Of a DNA stretch of 64,000 nt, positions 1-8,849 are shown in pieces. Below the pieces are notes generated by a model. That model was not told the DNA's origin, made no database searches, and worked only from the letters and a program-made list of their open reading frames with translations. Position 1 is the stretch's first letter; each line of letters starts with the position of its first letter. Location: positions 2,170,001-2,234,000 of the forward strand of contig NZ_CP170723.1 in the NCBI RefSeq assembly GCF_043099285.1. The letters run 5' to 3'. The translations under genes and the position numbers were made by a program. This stretch comes from Oryzobacter telluris. Its GTDB lineage: Bacteria; Actinomycetota; Actinomycetes; Actinomycetales; Dermatophilaceae.

Positions 1-629
1 CGGTCGTCCTCGGCGGCGCCAAGGTCGCCGACAAGCTCGCCGTCATCGACAACCTGATGAAGACCGCCGACCGCCTGCTCATCGGCGGCGGCATGGTCTT
101 CACCTTCCTCGCGGCCCAGGGCCACGAGATCGGCAGGAGCCTGTTCGACCCCGACAGCGTGGAGGCCTGCAAGGGCTACCTCGCCGCGGCGCAGGAGAAC
201 GGCGTCGAGATCGTCCTGCCCGTCGACGTCGTCGTCGGCAAGGACTTCTCGGCCGACACGCAGGTCGACACCGTCGACGCCGACGCCATCCCCGCCGACG
301 CCATCGGCCTGGACATCGGCCCGCGCTCCGCCGAGCTCTACGCGCAGAAGCTGGCCGACACCCGCACGGTCTTCTGGAACGGCCCGATGGGCGCGTTCGA
401 GATGGCGCCGTTCGCGGCCGGCACGCTGCGCGTCGCGCAGGCACTCGTCGACGTCACGGCCGACGGTGCTCTTACCGTCGTCGGTGGTGGCGACTCCGCC
501 GCCGCCGTGCGCCAGCTCGGCTTCGAGGACGACCAGTTCGGCCACATCTCCACCGGTGGGGGTGCTTCCCTCGAGTACCTCGAGGGCAAGGAGCTCCCCG
601 GTATCGCGATCCTCACGAAGGAGCACTGA
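1..629 (+). CDS. pgk: Phosphoglycerate kinase, C-terminal part (5' end outside window)
   Basis: Phosphoglycerate kinase transfers the acyl phosphate of 1,3-bisphosphoglycerate to ADP in glycolysis (cytosol). The reading frame is already open at base 3 (VVLGGAKVADKL), so the gene enters the window from the left and the ATG at 57 is internal. Visible family signatures are LGGAKVADK, the GGGMVFTFL stretch, the hinge/catalytic segment WNGPMGAFE and the nucleotide-binding VVGGGDSAAA followed by STGGGASLEYLEG near the C-terminus. Only about 209 of the usual roughly 400 residues are present. The stop is 3 nt before tpiA, so the two are co-transcribed, presumably behind gap outside the window. Confidence 0.97.
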   Translation, partial: VVLGGAKVADKLAVIDNLMKTADRLLIGGGMVFTFLAAQGHEIGRSLFDPDSVEACKGYLAAAQENGVEIVLPVDVVVGKDFSADTQVDTVDADAIPADAIGLDIGPRSAELYAQKLADTRTVFWNGPMGAFEMAPFAAGTLRVAQALVDVTADGALTVVGGGDSAAAVRQLGFEDDQFGHISTGGGASLEYLEGKELPGIAILTKEH

Positions 630-632
630 CCC

Positions 633-1430
633 ATGGCCTCCGGCCGCACCCCGCTCATGGCGGGCAACTGGAAGATGAACCTCGACCACCTCCAGGCGAC
701 GCACCTCGTGCAGAAGCTCGACTGGACCCTCAAGGACGGTCGCCACGACCACGGCAAGGTCGAGGTCGCGGTGCTGCCGCCGTTCACCGACATCCGCAGC
801 GTGCAGACGCTCATCGACGGTGACCGCCTCGAGCTTAAGCACGGTGCCCAGGACCTCTCGGTCCACGACAGCGGCGCGTACACCGGCGAGATCAGCGGGG
901 CCTTCCTCGCCAAGCTCGGCTGCACGTACGTCGTCGTCGGCCACAGCGAGCGGCGCGAGTACCACGCCGAGGGCGACGAGGTCGTCAACGCCAAGGTCAA
1001 GGCCGCCTACAGGCACGGCCTCACGCCGATCTTCTGCTGCGGCGAGGGCCTGGAGATCCGCCAGGCCGGCACGCAGGTCGAGCACGTCCTCGCCCAGGTG
1101 GAGGCCGGCCTCGCCGGGCTGCCCGTCGAGCAGGCCAAGAGCGTCGTCGTCGCCTACGAGCCCATCTGGGCCATCGGCACGGGCGAGGTCGCCACGCCGG
1201 AGGACGCGCAGGAGGTCTGCGCCGCCATCCGCACCAAGCTCGCCGAGCTGTACAGCGGGGACGTCGCCGACGGCATCCGCGTGCTCTACGGCGGATCGGT
1301 GAAGTCCGGCAACGTCGCGGCCATCATGGCCAAGGAGGACGTCGACGGCGCCCTCGTCGGCGGTGCCTCGATCGACCCCGTCGAGTTCGCCTCGATCTGC
1401 CGGTTCCGCGACCACGTCGCCACGGCCTGA
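633..1430 (+). CDS. tpiA: Triosephosphate isomerase
   Basis: This enzyme interconverts dihydroxyacetone phosphate and glyceraldehyde 3-phosphate. It has 265 residues, normal for the family. Catalytic elements are all visible: the lysine in AGNWKMN (residues 10-16), the histidine in VVGHSERR, the glutamate in AYEPIWAIGTG, and the C-terminal phosphate-binding loops LYGGSVK and VGGASI. The ATG at 633 lies 3 nt after the pgk stop, with GAAGGAG just upstream acting as ribosome binding site from inside the pgk end. The arrangement pgk-tpiA-secG-rbpA is common in actinobacteria. Confidence 0.98.
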   Translation: MASGRTPLMAGNWKMNLDHLQATHLVQKLDWTLKDGRHDHGKVEVAVLPPFTDIRSVQTLIDGDRLELKHGAQDLSVHDSGAYTGEISGAFLAKLGCTYVVVGHSERREYHAEGDEVVNAKVKAAYRHGLTPIFCCGEGLEIRQAGTQVEHVLAQVEAGLAGLPVEQAKSVVVAYEPIWAIGTGEVATPEDAQEVCAAIRTKLAELYSGDVADGIRVLYGGSVKSGNVAAIMAKEDVDGALVGGASIDPVEFASICRFRDHVATA

Positions 1431-1463
1431 GCCCACCTGTCGGGTCCTGCTCGCACGAGCGGT

Positions 1464-1469
1464 TATCCT
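1464..1469 (+). promoter_or_regulatory. Possible secG -10 element
   Basis: TATCCT lies in the 78-nt gap between tpiA and secG, about 40 nt before the secG start. No good -35 box is seen, so this is a tentative internal promoter for secG-rbpA. Confidence 0.35.
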
Positions 1470-1508
1470 GTACCGGTTGTCCCCCCGACCCCGCACGAAG
1501 GATTGCCC

Positions 1509-1751
1509 GTGGACGCGGTTCGCATCGGCCTCCAGGTCCTCCTGGTCCTCGGTGGATTGTTCCTGACCCTCCTCATCCTGCTCCACAAGGGCAAGGGTGG
1601 CGGTCTGTCCGACATGTTCGGCGGTGGGATGTCGAGCTCGCTGGGCGGCTCCTCCGTCGCCGAGCGCAACCTCGACCGGATCACGATCGCCGTGGCCGTC
1701 GTCTGGTTCACGTGCATCGTGGGCCTGGGCGTCCTCGAGCGCTTCGCCTGA
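1509..1751 (+). CDS. secG: Preprotein translocase subunit SecG
   Basis: SecG is the small non-essential partner of SecYE in the inner-membrane Sec channel. The 80-residue product has two hydrophobic segments (about residues 5-24 and 54-75) separated by a Gly/Ser-rich cytoplasmic loop (KGKGGGLSDMFGGG) that is diagnostic of SecG. I chose the GTG at 1509 because GAAGGA at 1497-1502 is then 6 nt upstream. The in-frame TTG at 1503 would abut that ribosome binding site. It sits between tpiA and rbpA, a typical actinobacterial order. Confidence 0.93.
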   Translation: MDAVRIGLQVLLVLGGLFLTLLILLHKGKGGGLSDMFGGGMSSSLGGSSVAERNLDRITIAVAVVWFTCIVGLGVLERFA

Positions 1752-1763
1752 GAAGGGACTGAC

Positions 1764-2114
1764 ATGGCTGGAGGAAACGCGATCCGCGGGTCGCGCGTCG
1801 GCGCGGGCCCCATGGGCGAGGCCGAGCGCGGTGAGGTCGCCCCGCGCGTCCACATCTCGTTCTGGTGCTCCAACGGGCACGAGACGAGGCCGAGCTTCTC
1901 CCACGAGGCCGGTCTGGCGATCCCCGAGCAGTGGGACTGTCCGCGCTGCGGGCTGCCCGCCGGTCAGGACGCCGACAACCCGCCCGCGGCCCCGAAGGTG
2001 GAGCCGTACAAGACGCACCTCGCGTACGTGAAGGAGCGCCGGTCCGACGAGGACGGCGCCGCCATCCTCGACGAGGCGCTGCAGACCCTGCGCGACCGCG
2101 GCCTCATCCAGTAG
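1764..2114 (+). CDS. rbpA: RNA polymerase-binding protein RbpA
   Basis: RbpA is an actinobacteria-specific general transcription factor that binds RNA polymerase and group 1/2 sigma factors and stabilises the open complex. The 116-residue protein contains the core with paired cysteines (FWCSNGH and WDCPRCGLPAG) and the C-terminal sigma-interaction region rich in charged residues (KTHLAYVKERRSDED). The start ATG at 1764 is preceded by GAGAAGGGAC. It follows secG by 12 nt and is closed by the terminator at 2138-2164. Confidence 0.96.
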   Translation: MAGGNAIRGSRVGAGPMGEAERGEVAPRVHISFWCSNGHETRPSFSHEAGLAIPEQWDCPRCGLPAGQDADNPPAAPKVEPYKTHLAYVKERRSDEDGAAILDEALQTLRDRGLIQ

Positions 2115-2137
2115 GACCCGCGCCGCTCACGAACGAC

Positions 2138-2164
2138 GACCCCCGCCCTTGATGGGCGGGGGTC
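2138..2164 (+). terminator. Intrinsic-type terminator after rbpA
   Basis: A perfect 11-bp GC stem (2138-2148 with 2154-2164) encloses the 5-nt loop TTGAT. It lies 24 nt after rbpA and 30 nt before the convergent gene ending at 2194, so it may serve both strands. No long T tract follows, which is usual in high-GC genomes. Confidence 0.75.
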
Positions 2165-2193
2165 GCGTCGTGTCCGGGGTCTGCTCCACCGGG

Positions 2194-2676
2194 TCAGTGG
2201 CTGCCGGCGCGGGCCAGGTGCTCGGTGACGCCGGTGACCCAGCCCTTCTCGCGCGACATCCAGCGCACGGCCACGAGCATCCGGGTGACCACCGGCACGC
2301 CACGGCGGGGCGGCTCGACGGCGAGGTCGGTGCCGAACGGGTCGATGCTCACGACCCAGCGGTACCCGGCGAGGACGAGGTGGTCACCGATCGCCGTGCC
2401 GATGACGTCGACCGCGGACGACGCGTCGCCCTCGACGTGCGCGTCGACCGCCCGGTCGTAGGCCGCCGCGACCGTGTCGAGGTCGGCGGGGTCGATGCCC
2501 AGCTCTCCGTAGCGCGCGCGGGCCTCCTCGAGGGTGGCCTGCTCGTCGGGGGTCAGGTGACGGATCCCGATCTCCTCGACCGGCTCGAGGTCGTCGGCGA
2601 ACGCCTCGTCCTCGACCGGGCCGGTGTCGTCGGGGGAGGAGCCGTCACGGCCCCGCAGGCGGTCCATGAAGCCCAT
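2194..2676 (-). CDS. DUF3806-like hypothetical protein
   Basis: The 160-residue soluble acidic protein has no signal peptide or membrane segment. The N-terminal third is acidic and probably flexible. The middle part (GIRHLTPDEQATLEEARARYG) is helical, and the C-terminal part (GDHLVLAGYRWVVSIDPFGTDLAV) resembles the DUF3806 fold; that family assignment is by eye and uncertain. It is the last gene of the tkt-to-pgl operon, 4 nt after the pgl stop, with GGGAG upstream of the ATG at 2676. An in-frame ATG at 2667 is an alternative start. No function can be assigned. Confidence 0.7.
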   Translation of the reverse strand: MGFMDRLRGRDGSSPDDTGPVEDEAFADDLEPVEEIGIRHLTPDEQATLEEARARYGELGIDPADLDTVAAAYDRAVDAHVEGDASSAVDVIGTAIGDHLVLAGYRWVVSIDPFGTDLAVEPPRRGVPVVTRMLVAVRWMSREKGWVTGVTEHLARAGSH

Positions 2677-2680
2677 CGCG

Positions 2681-3418
2681 CTACTCCCGACTCTCGAGGT
2701 CGCCGGCGGCGTCGGTGTCGACCAGCCAGAGCGTGCGCTCCTGGCCGTGGACGTGGGCGGCGGGGGTGGTCTCCAGCGGGGCTCCCGTGACGCCGCGACG
2801 CACGGCGTCGGCCTTGTCGGCGCCGCTGACGAGGAACCAGACCTCCCGCGACCGCTCGAGGCACTCGAGGGTCAGGGAGACGCGGGTGGGCGGCGGCTTG
2901 GGGGAGTCGTGGACCGCGATGGCGATGGCGTCGGTCGTGCCGGCCGCCGGGTGGTGGGGGAACAGCGAGGCGATGTGGCCGTCGGGACCGACCCCGAGGA
3001 CCATGACGTCGAACGCGCCGGCGTCGGCCGAGCGGACCGTGGCCGAGTAGGCGGCGGCGCTCTCCTCGGCCGAGGACGTGGTGTCGGGTCCCGGCACCCG
3101 GTGGACGTGCGCGGGGTCCAGGCCGAGGGAGGCCAGGCCGGCGGCGTCGTTCTGGGTGTCGTTGCGGTCGGTGTCACCGGCGGGCAGGTAGCGCTCGTCG
3201 CCCCACCAGACGTGCACCTGTGACCAGTCCACGGCGTCGCGGGCGGGCAGTGCGGCGAGCGACCGGACGATCTCCGAGCCCATCGAGCCGCCCGTCATCG
3301 AGACGTGGGCGACCCCGCGAGCCGACTGCGCGTCGATGATGGCCACGGCCAGCCGGGCGGCCGCGCCGTCGGCGAGGGCCTGCTTGCCGGGGTGGACGAC
3401 CACGGTGCTCGTGCTCAC
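2681..3418 (-). CDS. pgl: 6-phosphogluconolactonase
   Basis: It hydrolyses 6-phosphogluconolactone to 6-phosphogluconate, the second oxidative pentose phosphate step. The 245-residue protein shows the family signatures MTGGSMG near the N-terminus, VHVWWGDERYLPAGDTDRN in the active-site region, and LGVGPDGHIASLFP. The GTG start at 3418 overlaps the opcA stop as GTGA, implying translational coupling, and places the gene at the 3' end of the zwf-opcA-pgl block, the normal actinobacterial arrangement. Confidence 0.95.
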   Translation of the reverse strand: MSTSTVVVHPGKQALADGAAARLAVAIIDAQSARGVAHVSMTGGSMGSEIVRSLAALPARDAVDWSQVHVWWGDERYLPAGDTDRNDTQNDAAGLASLGLDPAHVHRVPGPDTTSSAEESAAAYSATVRSADAGAFDVMVLGVGPDGHIASLFPHHPAAGTTDAIAIAVHDSPKPPPTRVSLTLECLERSREVWFLVSGADKADAVRRGVTGAPLETTPAAHVHGQERTLWLVDTDAAGDLESRE

Positions 3419-4560
3419 GACGATCCTCCCGCGCGGTCCTTCTTCGCGGCGGCCAGCTTGCGGGTGGCGGCCTTCTTGACCTGCCCGGGGTCGTCGGCCT
3501 TCGGCGGCATCGGGCGGTCGATCATGGTGCTGCTGCCCCCGGCGCGTGCGGCCCGCCGGAGCCGCTGGGCCGTGCGGGCAGCCTCGGCCACCGACGGCGC
3601 CCGGCCCGCCTTGACGGCCTCGCTCGCGGTCTGGCGCGAGAGGGTGACCTTCGCCAGCCCCTTGGTGAGGGCGTCGGCGTAGACCTCGTCGGCGTCGAGG
3701 CGGCGCAGCTCGTCGGCGAGGCACTCGGCGTCACCGCGGTGGGGGAGCGCGATGGTGCGGTCGGGCTGGGCGGGCTGCGAGAGCGTCGCCGTGTTCCCGT
3801 CCTGCGGTCGGACGAGGTCGACGGTGCCGCTGGCGCGCTCGAGCCGCACCGAGATGATGCCGCTGCGGTTGCGCGACCGGGCCAGCGAGACCGGGCACTT
3901 CAGCCGCACCGCGAGCCAGCCGGCCAGCAGCTCGCCCGAGGGGGAGTCGCCGCCGGCCACGACCGTGGCCGCCGTGACCTGCTCGTACGGCGGCTGGTCG
4001 AGCGCCGCCGCCAGCAGGCCGCGCCACAGGGTGATGCGCGACCAGGCGAGGTCGCTGTCGCCGTGGGCGTACGCGTCGGCGTAGCGCTTGAGGGCGGTGC
4101 GCGGCGACCCGCTCGAGTGCGAGGCGTCGGTGACCCGGCGCTGCGCCATCAGGCCGATGGGGTCCTGCGAGGGCACCTTCGGCGACGCGGTGGGCCACCA
4201 GGCGACGATGGGGGAGTCGGCGAGGAGCAGCGGGGTGACCACGGCCCGGCCGTGCGAGGCGAGCGGTCCGTAGAGCCGCAGCACGACGACCTCCGAGGCG
4301 CCGGCGTCGCCGCCGACCCGGATCTGGCCGTCGAGCCGGGCGGCCCCGCGCTTGTTGCCCGTGACGACGACGATGATGCGGCACGGGTGCTGCCGGCTGG
4401 CGTCGTTGGCCGTGGCGATGGCCGACTCGGCCTCGTCCTCGTCGACGACGACGATGAGGGTGAGGACGCGCGAGAGCGCCATCGACCCGGTGTCGGAGCG
4501 CATCCGGACGAGCTTCTTGGAGATCGCGGCCGTGGAGGTGGCCGGCAGGTCGACGATCAT
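3415..4560 (-). CDS. opcA: Glucose-6-phosphate dehydrogenase assembly protein OpcA
   Basis: OpcA is required for assembly or activation of glucose-6-phosphate dehydrogenase in actinobacteria and cyanobacteria. The 381-residue protein opens with MIVDLPATSTAAISKKL and contains the characteristic region ADSPIVAWWPTASPKVPSQD. The last 40 residues (after TMIDRP) are Lys/Ala-rich and look like a disordered, basic tail. The ATG at 4560 overlaps the zwf stop (ATGA) and its own stop overlaps the pgl start (GTGA), so zwf, opcA and pgl should be made in step. Confidence 0.95.
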   Translation of the reverse strand: MIVDLPATSTAAISKKLVRMRSDTGSMALSRVLTLIVVVDEDEAESAIATANDASRQHPCRIIVVVTGNKRGAARLDGQIRVGGDAGASEVVVLRLYGPLASHGRAVVTPLLLADSPIVAWWPTASPKVPSQDPIGLMAQRRVTDASHSSGSPRTALKRYADAYAHGDSDLAWSRITLWRGLLAAALDQPPYEQVTAATVVAGGDSPSGELLAGWLAVRLKCPVSLARSRNRSGIISVRLERASGTVDLVRPQDGNTATLSQPAQPDRTIALPHRGDAECLADELRRLDADEVYADALTKGLAKVTLSRQTASEAVKAGRAPSVAEAARTAQRLRRAARAGGSSTMIDRPMPPKADDPGQVKKAATRKLAAAKKDRAGGSS

Positions 4561-6101
4561 GGCAGCCTCCACTCGCGGCCGTCGCGGCGCATCATCTCGT
4601 CGGAGCCGTCGGGGCCCCAGCCGCCGGAGGTGTACTGCTCCGGCTTGGCGCCCTTGGTGGCCCAGAACTTCTCGATGGGGTCGAGGATCTCCCAGGAGAG
4701 CTCGACCTCCTCGTGCCGCGGGAAGAGCGGCGGCTCGCCGAGCAGGACGTCGAGGATGAGGCGCTCGTAGGCCTCGGGGGAGGACTCGGTGAACGCGCGG
4801 CCGTACCCGAAGTCCATGGTGACGTCGCGGACCTCCATCTGCGCGCCGGGCACCTTGGCGCCGAAGCGCAGGGTCACGCCCTCGTCGGGCTGGACCCGGA
4901 TGACGATGGCGTTCTGCCCGAGCTCCTCGGTGGCGGTGTGGGTGAACGGCAGGTGTGGGGCCTTCTTGAAGACGACCGCGATCTCGGTGACCCGCTTGCC
5001 CAGACGCTTGCCGGCGCGCAGGTAGAACGGGACCCCGGCCCAGCGGCGGGTGTCGACGTCGAGCCGCACGGCCGCGTAGGTCTCGGTGCCGCTGCCCTTG
5101 GCCACGCCCTCCTCCTGGAGGTAGCCGACGACCTCCTCGCCGCCCTGCCAGCCCGCGGCGTACTGCCCGCGGGCGGTGCCGTTGGCGAGGTCGGCGGGCA
5201 GCCGGACGGCCGAGAGCACCTTCTCCTTCTCGAAGCGCAGCCCCTCGGCGTTGAAGGAGACCGGCTCCTCCATCGCGGTGAGGGCGAGCAGCTGGAGCAG
5301 GTGGTTCTGGATGACGTCGCGCGCCGCCCCGATGCCGTCGTAGTACCCCGCGCGCCCCCCGATGCCGATGTCCTCGGCCATGGTGATCTGCACGTGGTCG
5401 ACGTAGTTGGCGTTCCACACCGGCTCGAACATCTGGTTGGCGAAGCGCAGCGCCAGCAGGTTCTGGACCGTCTCCTTGCCGAGGTAGTGGTCGATGCGGA
5501 ACACCGCGTCGGCCGGGAACACCTTCTCGACGATGGAGTTCAGCTCGCGGGCCGAGGCGAGGTCGTGCCCGAACGGCTTCTCGATGACGACGCGGCGCCA
5601 CGACCCGGCCTGCGGGGTCGACAGCCCCGAGCGCTCGAGCTGCTGGCACACCGTGGAGAAGAACGACGGCGGGATCGACAGGTAGAACGCGTGGTTGCCG
5701 CCGGTGCCGCGCTGCTCGTCGAGCTGGCGGACCGTCTCGGCGAGCAGGTCGAAGGCGTCGTCGTCGTCGAAGGTGCCCGGGACGAACCGGATCCCCTCGG
5801 CGAGGGTCCGCCACACCTCCTCGCGGAACGGGGTGCGGGCGCGTTCGCGCACGGCCTCGTGGACGATCTTGCCGAAGTCCTGGTCCTGCCAGTCGCGCCG
5901 GGCGAACCCGATGAGCGAGAAGCCGGGCGGCAGGAGGCCGCGGTTGGCGAGGTCGTAGATCGCCGGCATGAGCTTCTTGCGGGCGAGGTCTCCGGTGACG
6001 CCGAACATCACCATCGAGCAGGGTCCGGCGATGCGCGGGAGGCGCTTGTCGCGGGGGTCTCGCAAGGGGTTGGCGCCGGGGCCGACGCGGGCGGGGCTCA
6101 C
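4557..6101 (-). CDS. zwf: Glucose-6-phosphate dehydrogenase
   Basis: It oxidises glucose 6-phosphate with NADP+ to start the oxidative pentose phosphate pathway. At 514 residues it has normal length. Visible motifs are the dinucleotide-binding loop GVTGDLARKKL (about residues 34-44), the substrate/catalytic RIDHYLGKET, and the conserved W-GVPFYLRAGKRL segment. It starts with GTG at 6101, overlapping the pgi stop (GTGA), and ends overlapping the opcA start (ATGA). Confidence 0.97.
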   Translation of the reverse strand: MSPARVGPGANPLRDPRDKRLPRIAGPCSMVMFGVTGDLARKKLMPAIYDLANRGLLPPGFSLIGFARRDWQDQDFGKIVHEAVRERARTPFREEVWRTLAEGIRFVPGTFDDDDAFDLLAETVRQLDEQRGTGGNHAFYLSIPPSFFSTVCQQLERSGLSTPQAGSWRRVVIEKPFGHDLASARELNSIVEKVFPADAVFRIDHYLGKETVQNLLALRFANQMFEPVWNANYVDHVQITMAEDIGIGGRAGYYDGIGAARDVIQNHLLQLLALTAMEEPVSFNAEGLRFEKEKVLSAVRLPADLANGTARGQYAAGWQGGEEVVGYLQEEGVAKGSGTETYAAVRLDVDTRRWAGVPFYLRAGKRLGKRVTEIAVVFKKAPHLPFTHTATEELGQNAIVIRVQPDEGVTLRFGAKVPGAQMEVRDVTMDFGYGRAFTESSPEAYERLILDVLLGEPPLFPRHEEVELSWEILDPIEKFWATKGAKPEQYTSGGWGPDGSDEMMRRDGREWRLP

Positions 6102-7735
6102 CCGTGGGTCCGTCCGAGCGCGGCCGTCACCTGGGCCAGGCCGCTGTCGTGGTCGGTGAGGTGGAGCCGGAGCACCGGACGACCGTGGTCGGCGAGCACG
6201 GTGGCGTCGCCCGCGGCCTGCGAGGCGATGAACTGGCCGAGCGTGAAGTCGCGGCCGGGGACGTCGAGGTCCTGGGCCGGGGCGGTGGTGACCTGCACGT
6301 AGACCCCGGTGGCCGGACCACCCTTGTGGTACTGCCCGGTGGAGTGCAGGAAGCGCGGCCCCCAGCCGAAGGTGGCCGGGCGGCCGGTGCGGTCGAACAG
6401 GTCGCGGGCGACGTGCTCGAGGTCGGCGTCGGCCTCGCGGTCGAGGTAGGCCATGACGGCGACGTAGCCGTGGCTGCCGTCCAGCCGGGCGAGCAGGGCG
6501 TCGACGGCGGCGTCGACGGTGGACGCGTCGCCGAGCCAGTCGCCACCGAGCGCGCGGACCTCCACGGCGCCGTCGGTGAACGCCGGGGCGTCACCCGCGC
6601 CGATGCCGGCGTCGAGCAGCTCGCGGGCCGCGGCCTTCGCGCTCTCGACGTCGGGCTGGTCGAACGGGTTGATGCCGAGAAGGCGTCCGGCCACGGCGGT
6701 GGCGGCCTCCCACAGCAGCATCTGGGCACCGAGCGGACCGGCGACGGTGACGAGCGAGGCCGCGGTGGCGGCCGTGGCCGAGTCGGCCTCGACGTCGGTG
6801 TCGTCATCGGACGCGACGAGGCGCACGACCGTGGCGTCGTCGTACAGGTGCGCGGGCTCGGTGCCGATGGCGACGACCGGGAGGATGCCCGTGCCGTCCT
6901 TGCCGGTGGACTCGGCGATGAGCTGCTCGGCCCAGGCGCCGAAGCCGACGTTCTCGGTGCCGTCGTCGACGAGGACGAGCTTGTCGCGCAGGGGAGCGGT
7001 GCCACCCATGGCCGCACCGAGGCGCAGCGCCGGGTTGGCGTCGTCGTCGGCGGCGAGGATGTCGGTGACGGCCTCGGCGTCGTCGAGCAGCGCCTCGATG
7101 TCGGCGCCGGCCAGTCCGCTCGGGACGAGGCCGAACGCGGTGAGCGCCGAGTACCGGCCGCCGACGTCGGGGTCGGCGTTGACGACGCGGAAGCCACGCG
7201 AGCGGGCGTCGCCGTCGAGCGGGCTGCCCGGGTCGGTGACGACGACGAGCCGGGTCGTGGGGTCGATGCCGGCCTCGGTGAAGGCGGCCTCGAACGCGCG
7301 GCGCTGGCTGTCGGTCTCGACCGTGGAGCCGGACTTGCTCGACACGACGACGACCGTGCGGTCGAGGTCGGTGAGGGCGGCGCGGACGACGTCGGGGTCG
7401 GAGGAGTCGAGGACGACGATCGGCACCCCGGCCGTGGCGCAGATGACCTCCGGGGCCAGCGACGACCCGCCCATCCCGCACAGGACGACGCGGTCGTAGC
7501 CGGTCTCCTCGAGCTCGCCCTTCAGCGCGGCGATCTCGCCGACGAGGTGTCGCGAGGAGCGGGCCAGGCCCGTCCAGGACAGGCGCTTGGCGGACTCCTC
7601 CTCGGCGGCCTCACCCCACAGGGTGTGGTCCTGCGCGAAGAGGCGGCTCGCGACCCGGTCGGCGACGAGGGTCGGCACGTGCGCGGCGACGGCGTCGGCC
7701 GCCGCCCCGGTGGCCGTGACGTCGAGGGTGCTCAT
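6098..7735 (-). CDS. pgi: Glucose-6-phosphate isomerase
   Basis: It interconverts glucose 6-phosphate and fructose 6-phosphate, here linking the pentose phosphate operon to glycolysis. The 545-residue protein has the sugar-phosphate isomerase (SIS) features LCGMGGSSLAPE and SSKSGSTVETDS, the latter being the phosphate-binding Ser/Thr loop. ATG at 7735 overlaps the tal stop (ATGA), and the stop overlaps the zwf GTG. The C-terminal half is less like the best-known E. coli-type Pgi and matches the form I associate with actinobacterial tal-pgi-zwf operons, so the assignment rests on the N-terminal motifs plus context. Confidence 0.9.
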   Translation of the reverse strand: MSTLDVTATGAAADAVAAHVPTLVADRVASRLFAQDHTLWGEAAEEESAKRLSWTGLARSSRHLVGEIAALKGELEETGYDRVVLCGMGGSSLAPEVICATAGVPIVVLDSSDPDVVRAALTDLDRTVVVVSSKSGSTVETDSQRRAFEAAFTEAGIDPTTRLVVVTDPGSPLDGDARSRGFRVVNADPDVGGRYSALTAFGLVPSGLAGADIEALLDDAEAVTDILAADDDANPALRLGAAMGGTAPLRDKLVLVDDGTENVGFGAWAEQLIAESTGKDGTGILPVVAIGTEPAHLYDDATVVRLVASDDDTDVEADSATAATAASLVTVAGPLGAQMLLWEAATAVAGRLLGINPFDQPDVESAKAAARELLDAGIGAGDAPAFTDGAVEVRALGGDWLGDASTVDAAVDALLARLDGSHGYVAVMAYLDREADADLEHVARDLFDRTGRPATFGWGPRFLHSTGQYHKGGPATGVYVQVTTAPAQDLDVPGRDFTLGQFIASQAAGDATVLADHGRPVLRLHLTDHDSGLAQVTAALGRTHG

Positions 7736-8844
7736 GCGGGGGCCTTCTCGAGCTCGGTGCGCACGCCGGCCAGGAGCTCCTCCCACGACTTCTCGAACTT
7801 GTCGACGCCCTCCTTCTCGAGCTGGGCCGTGACGTCGGCGTAGGAGATGCCCAGCCGCTCGAGGCTGTCGAGCACCTCGGCCGCCTCCGCGTAGTACGGG
7901 GTCACGGTGTCGCCGGTGACCTCGCCGTGGTCGGCGGTGGCGTCGAGGGTCTTCTCCGGCATGGTGTTGACCGTGTTCGGCGCGACGAGCTCGGTGACGT
8001 AGAGGGTGTCCGAGTACGCGGGGTCCTTGACGCCGGTTGACGCCCACAGCGGGCGCTGGGGGTGCGCCCCGGCATCCGCGAGCGACTGCCAGCGGGGGGT
8101 GGAGAAGACCTCCTCGAACGCCTGGTAGGCGAGGCGGGCGTTGGCCACGGCCGCCTTGCCCCGCAGGGACGTGGCCTCGTCGGTGCCGATGGCGTCGAGG
8201 CGCTTGTCGATCTCGGAGTCGACGCGCGAGACGAAGAACGACGCGACCGAGCGGATGCGCGAGAGGTCCTTGCCGTTCTCGCGGGCCTGCTCGAGCCCGG
8301 TGAGGAACGCGTTCATCACCGCGCGGTAGCGGTCGAGGCTGAAGATCAGCGTGACGTTGACCGAGATGCCCTCTGCGAGAACCTGGCTGATGGCCGGGAG
8401 GCCCTCGACCGTGGCGGGGATCTTGATGAGGACGTTGGGCCGGTCGACCGCCTCGGAGAGCTGCTTCGCCTCGGCGACGGTGCGGGCCGTGTCGTGGGCG
8501 AGGCGCGGGTCGACCTCGATGGACACGCGGCCGTCGAGGCCGTCGGTGGCCTCGAACACCGGCGCGAAGATGTCGCAGGCGTCGCGGACGTCGCGCGTGG
8601 TGAGGGTGAAGACGGTCTCCTCCACCGTCTTGCCCGCTGCGGCGAGCTCGGCGACCTGCTCGTCGTAGGCGTCACCCTCGTTGAGGGCGGCCTGGAAGAT
8701 CGACGGGTTCGTGGTGACCCCGACGACGCCCTTGGTGTCGATGACCTCCTGGAGGTTGCCCGAGCGCAGCCGCTCGCGCGAGAGATCGTCGAGCCAGATC
8801 GACACGCCGTTGGCGGCGAGGTCCTTCAGTGCGGTGCTGGTCAT
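7732..8844 (-). CDS. tal: Transaldolase
   Basis: It transfers a dihydroxyacetone unit between sugar phosphates in the non-oxidative pentose phosphate branch. The 370-residue length fits the actinobacterial form. The N-terminal signature GVTTNPSIFQ and the Schiff-base lysine in NVLIKIPAT are clear, followed by the conserved GISVNVTLIFS and ASFFVSRVDSEIDKR. The ATG at 8844 is 5 nt downstream of the tkt stop and uses AGGA just upstream. The stop overlaps the pgi start. Confidence 0.97.
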   Translation of the reverse strand: MTSTALKDLAANGVSIWLDDLSRERLRSGNLQEVIDTKGVVGVTTNPSIFQAALNEGDAYDEQVAELAAAGKTVEETVFTLTTRDVRDACDIFAPVFEATDGLDGRVSIEVDPRLAHDTARTVAEAKQLSEAVDRPNVLIKIPATVEGLPAISQVLAEGISVNVTLIFSLDRYRAVMNAFLTGLEQARENGKDLSRIRSVASFFVSRVDSEIDKRLDAIGTDEATSLRGKAAVANARLAYQAFEEVFSTPRWQSLADAGAHPQRPLWASTGVKDPAYSDTLYVTELVAPNTVNTMPEKTLDATADHGEVTGDTVTPYYAEAAEVLDSLERLGISYADVTAQLEKEGVDKFEKSWEELLAGVRTELEKAPA

Positions 8845-8849
8845 CAGTC

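Noticed and set aside
2149..2790. Long plus-strand ORF opposite the DUF3806-like gene
   Set aside because: Repetitive Val/Gly/Arg/Asp composition, no domains, fully antisense to a coherent operon gene. High GC content creates such open frames by chance.
4713..6302. 529-codon plus-strand ORF opposite zwf
   Set aside because: Mirror frame of zwf; composition dominated by Gly, Val, Leu, Arg with no recognisable motif.
6104..7843. 579-codon plus-strand ORF opposite pgi
   Set aside because: Antisense shadow of a conserved enzyme, no motif or ribosome binding site.
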